Shown here in pieces: positions 44,483 to 55,384 of a DNA stretch of 64,000 nt. Origin of the DNA: Ypsolopha sequella. Its lineage: Eukaryota; Arthropoda; Insecta; Lepidoptera; Ypsolophidae. The first letter of the stretch is position 1; each line of letters opens with the position of its first letter. The notes under the pieces are model-generated. The model was not told the DNA's origin. It saw only the letters and a list, made by a program, of their open reading frames with translations, and searched no databases. The stretch spans positions 2,765,977-2,829,976 of the forward strand of contig OW203989.1 of NCBI GenBank assembly GCA_934047225.1. Direction: 5' to 3'. A program made the position numbers and the translations under genes.

Positions 44483-45604
44483 CATAGTATTAAGATTCAT
44501 TACGTAGATACGTAGATTAATAACGTAGTATTAAGATCCATTACGTAGATACGTAGATTAATAACGTAGTATTAAGATCCATTACGTAGATTATTAACGT
44601 AGTATTAAGATCCATTACGTAGATACGTAGATTATTAACGTTGTATTAAGATTCATTACGTAGATTATTAACGTAGTATTAAGGTTCATTACGTAGATAC
44701 GTAGATTAATAACGGAGTATTAAGATCCATTACGTAGATTATTAACGTAGTATTAAGGTTCATTACGTAGATACGTAGATTAATAACGTAGTATTAAGAT
44801 CCATTACGTAGATTATTAACGTAGTATTAAGATCCATTACGTAGATACGTAGATTATTAACGTTGTATTAAGATTCATTACGTAGATTATTAACGTAGTA
44901 TTAAGGTTCATTACGTAGATACGTAGATTAATAACGGAGTATTAAGATCCATTACGTAGATTATTAACGTAGTATTAAGGTTCATTACGTAGATACGTAG
45001 ATTATTAACGTAGTATTAAGATCCATTACGTAGATACGTAGATTATTAACGTTGTATTAAGATTCATTACGTAGATTATTAACGTAGTATTAAGGTTCAT
45101 TACGTAGATACGTAGATTAATAACGGAGTATTAAGATCCATTACGTAGATTATTAACGTAGTATTAAGGTTCATTACGTAGATACGTAGATTAATAACGG
45201 AGTATTAAGATTCATTACGTAGTTACGTTGATTATTAACGTAGTATTAAGGTTCATTACGTAGATACGTAGATTATTAACGTAGTATTAAGATCCATTAC
45301 GTAGATACGTAGATTATTAACGTTGTATTAAGATTCGTTACGTAGATTATTAACGTAGTATTAGGGTTCATTACGTAGATACGTAGATTAATAACGGAGT
45401 ATTAAGATCCATTACGTAGATTATTAACGTAGTATTAAGGTTCATTACGTAGATACGTAGATTAATAACGGAGTATTAAGATTCATTACGTAGTTACGTT
45501 GATTATTAACGTAGTATTAAGATTCATTACGTAGTTACGTTGATTATTAACGTAGTATTAAGGTTCATTACGTAGATACGTAGATTATTAACGTAGTATT
45601 AATT
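44483..45604. repeat. Composite 33/41-bp satellite, ~30 units
   Basis: The base unit is CGTAGATTATTAACGTAGTA plus TTAAGATCCATTA (33 bp). Many units add CGTAGATA to give 41 bp. Variant letters (GATCC/GATTC/GGTTC; AACGTAG/AACGTTG/AACGGAG; ATTATT/ATTAAT) recur in blocks. The AACGTTG variant occurs near 44637, 44859, 45048 and 45319, which suggests higher-order amplification. Confidence 0.95.
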
Positions 45605-46630
45605 AGTATTATTAAGTTAAAAAACATAGAAAAAAATAAAGATTAAAAAATTAAAAGCCTAGGGTTCCAGCGACATTTTTATATTCACATTCGAACATCT
45701 ACGCCAGTTAGTAACCGGCATCTGGTAAATAGTCTCCATGGAATGATTCCGTTGGCATAATTCGTGCCGCACATGCATGGAAGGTGACCGCACACATTTG
45801 CACGTTTGCTTGTGGGACGTTAACCTAGTAACATTTCAGAACGGCTCATTTGGCGCAGTAGCTGCAACATTTTATAGTATGCTTTTACAAAACAAAGTTT
45901 TGTTTTCTTTCCATTTGTAGAGTTGTCCGGGGAAGTGGCCAGGATATTAGATTGGTGACGGCTTCGTATCTTTGTTTCTTTTACATTATGTGAGAATTGG
46001 GCCCAACATTGATACATAAATAGTGTATGTACTTAAATAAGTTCGAAGTTGGAATCTCTATTCTAGGATACTATTCTAGGAAGAATTCTAGGAAGTGATT
46101 CGATAATAGTTCTCATGAACATGCTATTAGGAATTGTATAAACTCTTAATTAAGCAATGTAACAACTTTGCCAATTACAATATTGATAACCTAACTTTAT
46201 GAAACAGGCTCATATAGACCTTCTGAACATGTCAACAAGACACCTTTTCGAAAAAAAATGAAATACTTCTATTTTAATTTAAATGTCTACTTTTGTCACT
46301 AATGTAAGATACATACATAAGATATATGTCATACCTAGAAAATCTTTGTATCTTCGTAAGGTAGCTTTTAACTCGTTACCTCCATTATAAATTATGTTCT
46401 TTTAATGTATCGTAGACTACAGGACCAAGACAAACCAAACATGGTTTCATGGTACTGAAAAATGTTAAAATATTTAATTGTACTTGTAACTGAAATAAAA
46501 TAAAAAAGATATATTTTTAACAAATATATGTAATGGTAGATATACAAATTGTGTACATTTAAAAGTTTTGTGAGGATGTATAATAAATACATTTTTGTAC
46601 ACATTACTCAAAGATAAGAATTGAAAAAAC
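45605..46630. other. Unassigned DNA
   Basis: No gene recognised. Confidence 0.4.
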
Positions 46631-46639
46631 TGGTCAAGT

Positions 46640-47275
46640 GCAAGTAAGTCTCTTTAAAGGAGCTTTTAGAAAGAATTTATTTTCTTGTGCCCCGTATTAA
46701 CTCACGTCGTGTCCAACTGGATACGTTTCAAATTCCAAATTGTAGAACAAACCTCAAGTCTCACTCTTCTATGCCTAGAATACTGCGTACTTACAATAAA
46801 TTATGGCGACCTTATGAACTAGATATTTTTCGAGATAGTTTTAATTCTTTTAAGTCTAAATTATTAACAACATAACCTAGTTTAATTTTGTGTTTTTTTT
46901 AAATGTATAAATTAAGTATTAATTGCATGTTAGTTTTTGTTTTTCACTTATTTTTGTGTTTAAGTAAATTTATGTATCACGTTAATTATGAATTAAAGAG
47001 TAAAGACTTATTTGTCGTTATTAAGATTATAATATTTATATATATTTAGTTTTTACATATATTTATTATTATTTATACATTTATATTTATATATATTTAA
47101 AAAAACACATTTAGAGATATATATTTCGAACATCAGTTCGGCATCAGTCTTGTAATTATGAATGCTGTGCATATCTGTTATAGATGTAAACATTAGTTTT
47201 ATAATGTTTCATGTGTATTATAAATGTTATGTGTTTACATTGTTGATGTGCCTTTTCTAATAAATGAATAAAATT
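46640..47275 (+). pseudogene. Jockey/CR1-type LINE 3' end (ORF2 C-terminus and 3' UTR)
   Basis: The frame 46687-46875 reads PRINSRRVQLDTFQIPNCRT, then a SFNSFKSKLL end and a stop, the usual ending of LINE ORF2 (P-x-x-R-T-N ... DIF-x-x-S-x-x-x-FK). An AT-rich 3' region follows with AATAAATGAATAAAATTC near 47260. RT and endonuclease are missing (5' truncation). Confidence 0.65.
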
Positions 47276-48302
47276 CTCGCACACTGAAGGTTCCGCAGTA
47301 TTCTACATAGTAGGTTAGTATTGTTGTTTAAATTTAAAAAAGAAGTTTCAAATAATAAAACTATTCTTATAGGACATTATAAAAATATGCGATTTTTTGT
47401 TTTGGAAGACCATTTTCACCGACTCTATGTAGACTAAAGTTGCAGACAGGCAATAGTTTTAAGATATCTCCATAACAATCGGCTCAACTTTGCCTCGTGA
47501 CATGATTAATAGCACTCATTTTAGGGTTAAGTACTCAAAAATGAGACCATAATCAATTTTCTCTTTTAAAAAATTCCAACGGTGCGAAAATATTCACTTT
47601 TTAGTCTAGCATCTTGGTATTATTTGAAAAGGCGTTACCTAAGCAATGACAAACTATATTTATTAAAAAAAAAAGTTGCTTATTCTGTAGAGAAATTTGA
47701 GAAAATGTGCGCAAAAGCTTAGTTATTATTACTTCTAACGTCCCATTCACATCGAAAGCTTGGGAGGCAGTAGTGGCGCGAGTTGAAGGTGCGGGTTGTA
47801 TTCACATACATCGTCATTACTATGAATGTGCTCGCGCAATTTCATAGCTAATTGAATACTCCCATAGCTTAACTTTTAAAAGTTTTTTTTTTCAAAGAAT
47901 TTACATTCTTTTAGGAGATAGTTTTCATTATTTTGGTGTATAAATTAACCATTATTTTTTATGATTTTTTAAATAATTGACCGACATGACGTCGCTTAAG
48001 AATTTTAGACATTACACTGATTTTGATGTGTGATTGCTTGTAAAAAAGTGGTCTGTCTCTGTCTGTCTACTATTTATCTTGATAGCAAAGAACACATTTC
48101 TAAACAGCCATCTCTCAAGTGACGTCACACGAAGGCCAATGGAAGTTGCAGCTTTTTCGTAGAAATATCCATCATCATAAGGGTTTTAGAACACAAGTTC
48201 TAAAATACGGCTTATTAAACCAAAATCTCGAATGGTTTTCGAATTAATACACCTTAAAATAATTTAATTCAAGCGAAGAGTTTGAGTTTGCCGCGCCCGC
48301 CT
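47276..48302. other. Unassigned DNA
   Basis: No gene or repeat recognised. Confidence 0.4.
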
Positions 48303-48569
48303 CCGCCTCCACCATGCCTGAGACCGATGGATGGATGAATACCACTCCCGGCGGTCATCCATCCCTAATAGCCGGGCCTTATATGGAACAGACTGGTGAC
48401 GGGCAGCAGCGTTACTGGTGCGAGGGTTCCGGCACCGCGCTCACCAACCCACCTGCCCGCAGCGTGTGTGAGTATGGGCAATTCTTCCAGGATGACCGCC
48501 GGGAGTGGTAAAGTCCTGGAAAGGCTTATGTCCAGCAGTGGACGAACTAAGCTGATGGATGGATGGATG
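48303..48569 (+). repeat. RTE-like LINE 3' fragment with inverted micro-insertion
   Basis: Family as 5001. Near 48341-48361 the usual CGGTATATCC is replaced by CACTCCCGGCGGTCATCC, the reverse complement of the element's own GGATGACCGCCGGGAGTG block (48491-48508). It ends in (GATG)n. Confidence 0.7.
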
Positions 48570-48581
48570 AATGAAAAAAGC

Positions 48582-48840
48582 CTCTGCGGTCTCATGGTTT
48601 GAGTAATTGACTACTTATCCAGAGGTCACGGGTTCAATTCCCGTAGGGGTATATTTGTGTTCGGACTGCGTGCTTCGGAAGAGTGGATTCAATTTGTGCC
48701 CGAAGTATGGCAATAGGGCTTACCACCCATCACGCTAAGACTTCATAATCGTCGGGAAAACTGGGTGTACAAGAACCCACGCTCGGCATTACCCCTGACA
48801 ACTCCTTGGAGATTTATGTCGTGTCGATGTATTTGTGGAA
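48582..48840 (+). repeat. tRNA-derived SINE, plus orientation
   Basis: The tRNA-like head has GAGGTCACGGGTTCAATTCC (B box). The body has GCTTACCACCCATCACGCTA and ATAATCGTCGGGAAAACTGG. It ends GATTTATGTCGTGTCGATG. Confidence 0.65.
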
Positions 48841-48871
48841 CAAATTTTAACACATCTCTTTCTCACTCCAG

Positions 48872-49564
48872 GCATAGATAAATAAGGAAGGATAGATTGC
48901 TAACTCCTTGTACTGTTCGCAATACTAAAGATAACGTTGCTAGATGGCGTTACTTGTCTCGCTGGAAATAAAATTTGTCTGAAATCGACGAAATATAGCA
49001 TTTTACTGTTCTGGTTCATCATATTTACTTATTTTATGAATAAAAACACAAAATTTTCATAAAATCGCATTAGAAAATAGTGAATTCTTATTCAGGTGTT
49101 TTTAACATTTTTTTCATTAAACTTTCGGTGGTAAGCTGGCAATCTAACTAAGCGTGCAGATGGTTATTCTGGATTCCGATCAATTAAACAAAATATGAGC
49201 ATTAAAATACGCTTTATTTACCTTAACACACACTACTCATACATACCGGTATATAACTTTACTCTTTGACTCAAATGTCATGCACGGTTGAGCGATTTAT
49301 CCTCAGATTTATCGTATGCCATGTTTCGCGTATTGTCGTATTCTAGCAAATTTTTTTTGCAATTAAAAAAACACACATCGAATTTCGTTTCATCAACTGT
49401 TCGATAGATGGCACTAGGTATGTCACAATTTATCTAGTATAGTAGCGACATCAAAAATAATAAGTCGAACTACTAGGTACCGGCGAAAATAATAAGTTTT
49501 ACGCGGGCTTTGTTCTAATGTATGGAGTGAGCAATCTATCCTTCCTTTATTTTATCTATGCTCC
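48872..49564. mobile_element. DNA-transposon-like element with ~40-bp TIRs
   Basis: CAGGCATAGATAAATAAGGA with AGGATAGATTGCTAACTCC is mirrored by GGAGTGAGCAATCTATCC and TTTTATCTATGCTCCAGG. About 690 bp, no ORF, non-autonomous. Confidence 0.75.
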
Positions 49565-49783
49565 AGGCAACATTTTACTTTAGTTGACAATTTCTTTTAT
49601 TACGTTACTTTAAGAATGTTGCATCAACTGCAGTTTTCAAACGATACAATCTCAATCGTCCTCTAAAGGACCAGCGTTATTATATTCGCAGCGGGGATTC
49701 ACTTTTATTGAAAATTTCAGGGATTTTGTCATCATATACTTTATAGGGATTGCAGTCGCGGATTTGTGGTTAATATATAATAT

Positions 49784-50015
49784 TGCCTGGGACCGATGGA
49801 TGGCAGTATATCCATCCCTAATAGCCGGACCTTATATGGAACAGACTGGTGACGGGCAGCAGCGTCACTGGTGCGAGGGTTCCGGCACCACGCTCACCAA
49901 CCCACTTGCCCAGCGTGTATGAGTATGGGAAATTCTTCCAGGATGACCGCCGGGAGTGGCAAAGCCCTGGAAAGTCTTATGTCCAGCAGTGGACGAACTA
50001 GGCTGATGGATGGAT
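49784..50015 (+). repeat. RTE-like LINE 3' fragment, copy
   Basis: TGCCTGGGACCGATGGATGG to the (GATG)n tail. Confidence 0.7.
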
Positions 50016-50049
50016 ATAATATTGTATATGTTTTTATAGCAACATTCAT

Positions 50050-50222
50050 CGTTTTGTATACTCTAAATATCATTAGATTACAATACTAACCAGAAAATAT
50101 CCATCAAAAATCAAATTAAAGTAAACAATCCTGGCATGAAGAATTGTTTCAAAATATTTGTTTACTTGAAATTTATTTATGATTGAGATCTTTTCTAGTT
50201 TGTAATGCACTCTAATAACAGT
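50050..50222. mobile_element. TIR element of the tRNA-cargo family, cargo lost
   Basis: ATCATTAGATTACAATACTA and AAGTAAACAA are mirrored by TTGTTTACTTG and TTCTAGTTTGTAATGCACTC. The middle is only ~28 bp (TCCTGGCATGAAG). Confidence 0.6.
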
Positions 50223-50313
50223 TATCTACTCGCATACCGAATAAGGTAATTACAATATCAAAAGCAAATATATATTATATATTGACTATTTTGTCTTTTA
50301 TTATAATTTTAAA

Positions 50314-50840
50314 TATACAGGCTGTTTGGGACATCGATGTGAATATTTTCAGGGATGATAAAGAAAGTGATTTTGAACATTTCTGACTTAATGTATTTAC
50401 TCGTATATGCAAAGTTTAATAGTTTTCGAATTATAGACATTTTTCAATTTTGTCTACTTAAAATTTTAATAAAACACTATTTATGGCTAAAATATGATTT
50501 CATTTTAAATTATTTCTTAATACACTTCAGTTAAACAAAAAAAACAATATAAATCTCTTCAAAAAGTATTGAAAATAAACGTAAAGCTAAATACTGTACG
50601 CAGAAACAGATTTTTTTAATACGATTTTAGTAAAAACTTAAGTTTATATTTTTAGCCATAAAAAGTGTTTTATTCTTTTTTTAATGCAGTTACCTATTTC
50701 AAGTAGATAAAACTAAAAAATGTCTGTATCTCGAAAACTACAAAACTTTGCATAATAGTCAATTCAGCCAGAAATGTTCAAAATCACTTCCTTGATCATC
50801 CCTCAAAGTATTCACATCGATGTCCCAAACATCCTGTATA
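50314..50840. mobile_element. Large foldback element, TA-flanked
   Basis: TATACAGGCTGTTTGGGACA is mirrored by GTCCCAAACATCCTGTATA. The pairing continues through CATCGATGTGAATA, GTGATTTTGAACATTTCTG and TTATGGCTAAAATATG up to a centre near 50580. Termini and TA flanks resemble Tc1/mariner MITEs. Confidence 0.8.
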
Positions 50841-50936
50841 TACCTGCAAAAATAAATTAAAAATTTAATTAAAAAATTCTAATTTCTAAACGAAAATTCA
50901 ATTATTTTGAAACTATCATAATATCATGTTTATTTT

Positions 50937-51185
50937 GCAAAATCCATCGCTACGAATACTCTAAATATTATTAGAGTGCATTACAAACTAGAAAATATTA
51001 ATCAGAAACAAATCCAAAGACAAGAATTTAGGTAGGAACCTCGGTGGCGCAATTTGGTAGCACGCTTGTCTTGATAACAAGAGGTCGCCGGTTCGAATCC
51101 TGGACCGGGGATTTTTTTTTTTTATTCTTGTCTTTGGATTTGTTTCTGATTGATATTTTCTAGTTTGTAATGCACTCTAATAATA
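50937..51185. mobile_element. TIR-bounded element with tRNA-like segment, best copy
   Basis: TTAGAGTGCATTACAAACTA with AATCAGAAACAAATCC and AAAGACAAGAAT is mirrored by ATTCTTGTCTTTGGATTTG, TTTCTGATTGATA and TAGTTTGTAATGCACTC (about 57-bp arms). The tRNA-like segment lies between. Conserved sequence AAAATCCATCGCTACGAATA lies just outside the left arm in several copies. Confidence 0.75.
51039..51111 (+). tRNA. tRNA-like segment (pseudogene-like, UGA anticodon loop)
   Basis: ACCTCGGTGGCGCAATTTGG begins it; the anticodon stem CTTGT/ACAAG encloses loop CTTGATA (anticodon TGA), and the T arm is GCCGGTTCGAATCCTGG. The acceptor stem pairs except its first pair (A1-A72 in both readable copies). TGGCGCA...GGTAGC is like elongator tRNA-Met, so this is probably a mutated tRNA-Met derivative, not a functional Ser tRNA (no long variable arm). 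Confidence 0.5.
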
Positions 51186-51866
51186 TCATAATATCATTTT
51201 AAATACGTTTAATCATATCGTAAACTACTGCTAAATATTGATCTTATCTAATCGTTGTATTTTGGCCGTCATAATTATTACTTAATATTTTGTAACAACC
51301 CTTAAAAGAAAAGGAAAGTCTGTAATAATATGCAAGCAGAATAAAAAAGGTAGATACATACGGACATCATCCATCAATCAACCATCATCATCATCAACCA
51401 TCAACAATAGACTCTTTAAAGAAAATATTGAAGAATCTCTTTCGCACAACTCATATTTTGTTCAATTTTTACATTCCGTGAAAGACGGCCTTCAATACAT
51501 AAAATATCGTAATTTATTTGTTCATGCTTTCAGGCAAATTTCGTGCAGCGTAGAACCTTACTTTCACTGATTCAAACAAGAAACAGCACCGAATAGTTTC
51601 AGTTTCAGTTTCCTGAAACCTCAAAGTTGAAATATCAACCGTTAGTTCGTTAACACAACCAATTAAACTGATGTAGGTAAGGCCACATTCACACCGGGGA
51701 CATCCCGGGAAGGGATAATGTGGCCATTAACACGTCAGCCCGTGTTTTAACCCTTTATCTCACGGGTACAGGAAATTAGCGACGTTTTCGCCGTATACGT
51801 GGAGGTAAAGTCACTTGAATACCTGTAATCGTGTCTCAATAAATATTTGAGTACAACATAGCTAAC
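51186..51866. other. Upstream region of the candidate exon at 51867
   Basis: No coding sequence. TGTGGCCATTAACACGTCAG and ACCCTTTATCTCACGGGTAC lie upstream. No convincing TATA box was seen. Confidence 0.35.
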
Positions 51867-51924
51867 ATGCCTTCCCAGCCTCATCCGAAAGTGACTCTAT
51901 TAATAATGTTATTTCTCTTAAACG
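51867..51924 (+). CDS. Candidate first coding exon with signal peptide
   Basis: ATG at 51867 opens MPSQPHPKVTLLIMLFLLN plus one base, then a consensus donor (ACG|GTGAGT at 51925). A basic residue followed by a run of Leu/Ile/Met/Phe is a plausible secretion signal. The preceding context CTAACATGC is an acceptable start. Phase 1 splicing inside or after a signal peptide is common in insect secreted or cuticle proteins (general knowledge). No continuing exon was identified and the product is unknown. At 58 nt chance cannot be excluded. Confidence 0.3.
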
Positions 51925-52204
51925 GTGAGTAAAATAACAACGCCAAAAAAAAAAAACATACAGTCGAATTGAGAACCGCCTCCTTTTTGAAATCGGTTAA
52001 AAATTATAAAAAAATAAATATTGTTAGTTAAACTACAAAGAACAACTTCTTTTAAGGAAATTATTTTCGCGTATAAAAAACGGCATGACATTATTGTTCA
52101 AATTCAAGCTGTTTTTCGACAAAATTTAAGTAAAATTGGTTATTTCTTTGAACCCACTAATGGTATTTGTAATTTTGCTTAGAAAAATCATTTATGGAAT
52201 TTTT

Positions 52205-52930
52205 TTACCCTTCAAAGCGTCCATGTGAAAAGTATTATTTTCTCCTATTTCGCGCTGTCCGGAGACGCAGTGACGTCGTAATGCGTTGCGCGCTATTAAG
52301 AACGTTATTTCAATATAGTTTCTGTCGATATTTATACCGACACAGGTCGACTCAAGGTCGTTGGTGGCTACCTGCCCCTCAATTCTTTATTGCTTGCAAA
52401 TTTAAATTGAAAAGGACAGGACCTACGAGTATAGCTGTAAGCTTAAGGCGAATGGATACGCCAACTGCAATTTGGACCTGTCTTTGAAGGCCTACTCCTC
52501 CCACACGGGTGGTCCAAAAACTTTCATAAAAATATATAATAGGCATTATAGAGTCAAAAATAAATTTTAAATTTCATATTTTCTATTGTAAGTTTTGACA
52601 AAAAAAATTGAAAGTCATCAAAAGTTTCACATGATTAACACAAGAATTCTCTTACTCCTTCCAAACGCCTAAAGTGATTTTAATTATTTCACCAAATTAT
52701 AGGAAATTTTTAGATCTAAAAAAATCAAGTTCAAAATTTTTTTTCCGTTCATGGCGTCCATGTGAAAAGTATTATTTTCTCCTATTTTGCGCTAGCCGGA
52801 GGCGCAGTGGTTGTCGTAACAGCCACTTTTCAAGGCACGCTGAAATGAACATTATTTCAATGTTGTTTCCGTTGATATTTGTACCGACACACATCGAGTT
52901 GCTTATTTAGCGTGGTCATACGCCTTAAAG
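52205..52930 (+). repeat. Tandem pair of dispersed repeat units shared with 19.5 kb
   Basis: GCGTCCATGTGAAAAGTATT starts at about 52218 and again at 52753. Each is followed by TTTTCTCCTATTT, a CGCAGTG... GTCGTAA block and TTATTTCAAT. Between them GGCCTACTCCTCCC parallels 19235. Each unit also has an upstream CCTTCAAAGCGT- or CGTTCATGGCGT-like lead. Confidence 0.6.
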
Positions 52931-53529
52931 CTTAACAGTGATCCGTCATGGTGATGCGAGACAGTATATAAATATGCGGGGAGTGATCATATCGGGGGTG
53001 CAAGAGACGTTTTTTCTTTAAATCAAACGAACAGAAAATATAAGAAAACAATAGATCCCGCTTCTCTACAATACATGCACGCTCAGCTAAATTGCACTGT
53101 GTACTTTATCTTTCAATCAGCTCGCTACTTGCAGCCAAATAACATCCACATTAGTGGCCAGAACACAGATTCAAAATTGAAACAAATAAACATAAAAACA
53201 ATTTAATCGTGCAAATTGGTGCAAATATATTTGAATTTGAATATTAGTGTTTATGCACATCGTAGAATTGAGCATATCATGAATTATTTTCTTCTAGATA
53301 TATCATGAATTATGTTAAAGCTACAGGGGTCGCCTTTCTCCACTACGCTTCGCTTGGCTCCACAAGTTTACACGTCACTTCTCGCTCCGCTCGTCATCGC
53401 ACTTAATTTTTTCATGACGTCCGTTTTCAGACTTCATATTGCGACCAATTCTAGCATATGTCCACCACGACACAAATACAATCAAGATATAATCCCCTTG
53501 CTTGTGGGTACTTAACTTAGGTTGATGAA
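52931..53529. other. Unassigned DNA
   Basis: A CpG-containing stretch (53340-53400, TCTCGCTCCGCTCGTCATCG) lacks any supported ORF. Confidence 0.35.
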
Positions 53530-53671
53530 ACCAGGATGGCGGCGATTCTGGCGCGTGCGCAAAAAATTGCGAAAGCAGAAAAATCAATTATGTCCGTAGA
53601 AAATCCCTTGAAAATCACCCGAAATCTGCCGTGGTAAATTTTTTCGCAATTTGCTAGAATAGCCGTCCTGG
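53530..53671. repeat. Foldback element
   Basis: CCAGGATGGCGGCGATTCT and CAAAAAATTGCGAAA are mirrored by TTTTCGCAATTTGC and TAGAATAGCCGTCCTGG. Confidence 0.6.
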
Positions 53672-53989
53672 AAAGTAAATAACGCGTTAAATTTAAAATT
53701 TTAAAATTTTATTAATTTGCTCATTATAAAATTCAATTTGATTTTAAAAATACAAAGTTAATGCAGAAGGTTTTTGTAATTTTACTTTCTCTATGTTACA
53801 CTAAGATTCTATGTAGGTTTGTAAATGTAATACCTTTTGATAAAGTAGATAATCAACATGACACCCTTAAATTTTCAATTCACAAAATTTATGCGTGAGA
53901 TGAAATATTTTGCATAACTCAACTAAATAATTTATTAAATATCTCTTTGTACCAATTTATGCATAAGAACAGACTTTAATAAAAAAAAA

Positions 53990-54195
53990 AATCGTCGAGA
54001 CATGAATCCCCGAGGGCCGGGGTGTCAGAGGTGTTCCCAATTGTGAACCTAGAATTGCAAGTCACATTCCACACTCGGTATACCCACTTTTCACCGAAGA
54101 TTATAATGTCCCAAACCGAACACAAATTAATATGCACCGCGGGAATTGAACCCACGACCTCCAAGTTAGCATACAAGAGCTCTACAACTCGATGA
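53990..54195 (-). repeat. tRNA-derived SINE, near complete (minus)
   Basis: GTCGAGACATGAATCCCCGA to GGGAATTGAACCCACGACCT (the T arm of the tRNA-like head read on minus). The AT/A tail lies left. Confidence 0.7.
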
Positions 54196-54200
54196 CAGAA

Positions 54201-54898
54201 GCATAAAAAAAATCAAGTCAAATTACATTAGCTTTAACTTTGCTTCGTGGTTCTGAGTTGAAATGAAATTCCAAAATAAGCCCGAAAAATCAACATGAAA
54301 TCTCCTTGACACCTCTACATTGCTAAAGGACAACTACGCTTTATCTCAAACTTTTTACCTCTATATTCACAGAGAATCCCTCTGGTGCCGTTATTTATTA
54401 TATTTATATAAATAGCATAACGTGGTTCACTCCCAGAGGCGCCGTTCCTACTAAATTCCGTAAAAGCTTTGTTGTTACATACACATTAGATGTGTCTCTG
54501 CCTCTATCTCTAACACCAAAATGAATTTAAGGCAACAACGGGGCCTATTTGATATTAGAACTAAAGACCAAAGGGTTATGGTACAATTTAGAAATGCAAG
54601 CGACGATGTGGACAGAGAGACATTTTTGTACATTTTATCTTAATAAAAGTTGTGACAACGTTATTTTAAAAACTTAATAAACGTACCTACCAGAATGAAA
54701 GCTCAACAAAGAAATAAATTGTAGTGGCTCTAGAACTTAATTTTTTCGACATGCTGTGTTAGTCTGTCTGTCAATACATAAAGTCACCTTTACGAGAAAT
54801 ATGAACTGCCAGCTTTATGGAAAGGGATTTTCCACCGACTTAACTGACTTTCAAATTTCATCAGACTTTCACTGCATAGGACTTAGGATATCAGATCA
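54201..54898. other. Unassigned DNA
   Basis: No gene recognised. Confidence 0.4.
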
Positions 54899-55051
54899 GG
54901 AGCCGTATTTTTGAATCGTTCGTATTCAATTTACTTGCGAAAATATATACCTGTCTCATCTTGCAAATGACAAGTTCTGATGTGATACGTGAGATGGGTG
55001 TATATACTTTCGCACGTGAATTGAAAACGAACGATTCAAAAATACGGCTCC
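54899..55051. mobile_element. MITE with ~58-bp inverted arms
   Basis: GGAGCCGTATTTTTGAATCG is perfectly mirrored by CGATTCAAAAATACGGCTCC; the first 24 bp match exactly. About 153 bp, no ORF. It lies ~110 bp from the copia insertion. Confidence 0.85.
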
Positions 55052-55166
55052 AGACCCTTACTAGCCTTATCATTCCAATCCTGCACTCGTAGCATGCGGT
55101 AACGTAGCAAAATAAGCGATATGATTCGTCGACTGGTCGATGTGCGCGGTAAAACACGTGACTAAC

Positions 55167-55384
55167 TATTGAATATTTGCTGAGGGCCAGGGCAGTTCTA
55201 GAGTTAAAAATATTAGTTTCTTCTGAACTAAATCTTTATTTATTAACTTAAAAACATAACTTTATTTCTTCTTACAAAAATATAACAACGCCATCTTTTA
55301 TGGCAGCAAGGCAGCAGTCACAAATTATAGACAAGACATCTTAATAGTTTTAATTAGAAAATATGAATGTTGCTATATTCAACA
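55167..55384 (-). repeat. copia-type 3' LTR
   Basis: 218 bp; on the element strand TGTTGAATATAGC to CAAATATTCAATA. The gag-pol stop codon lies in its first bases (TGT TGA). Confidence 0.93.

Noticed and set aside
51039..51111. Functional tRNA-Ser (TGA)
   Set aside because: No long variable arm, first acceptor pair mismatched, and embedded in a repeat family with other anticodon loops. Treated as tRNA-like cargo.
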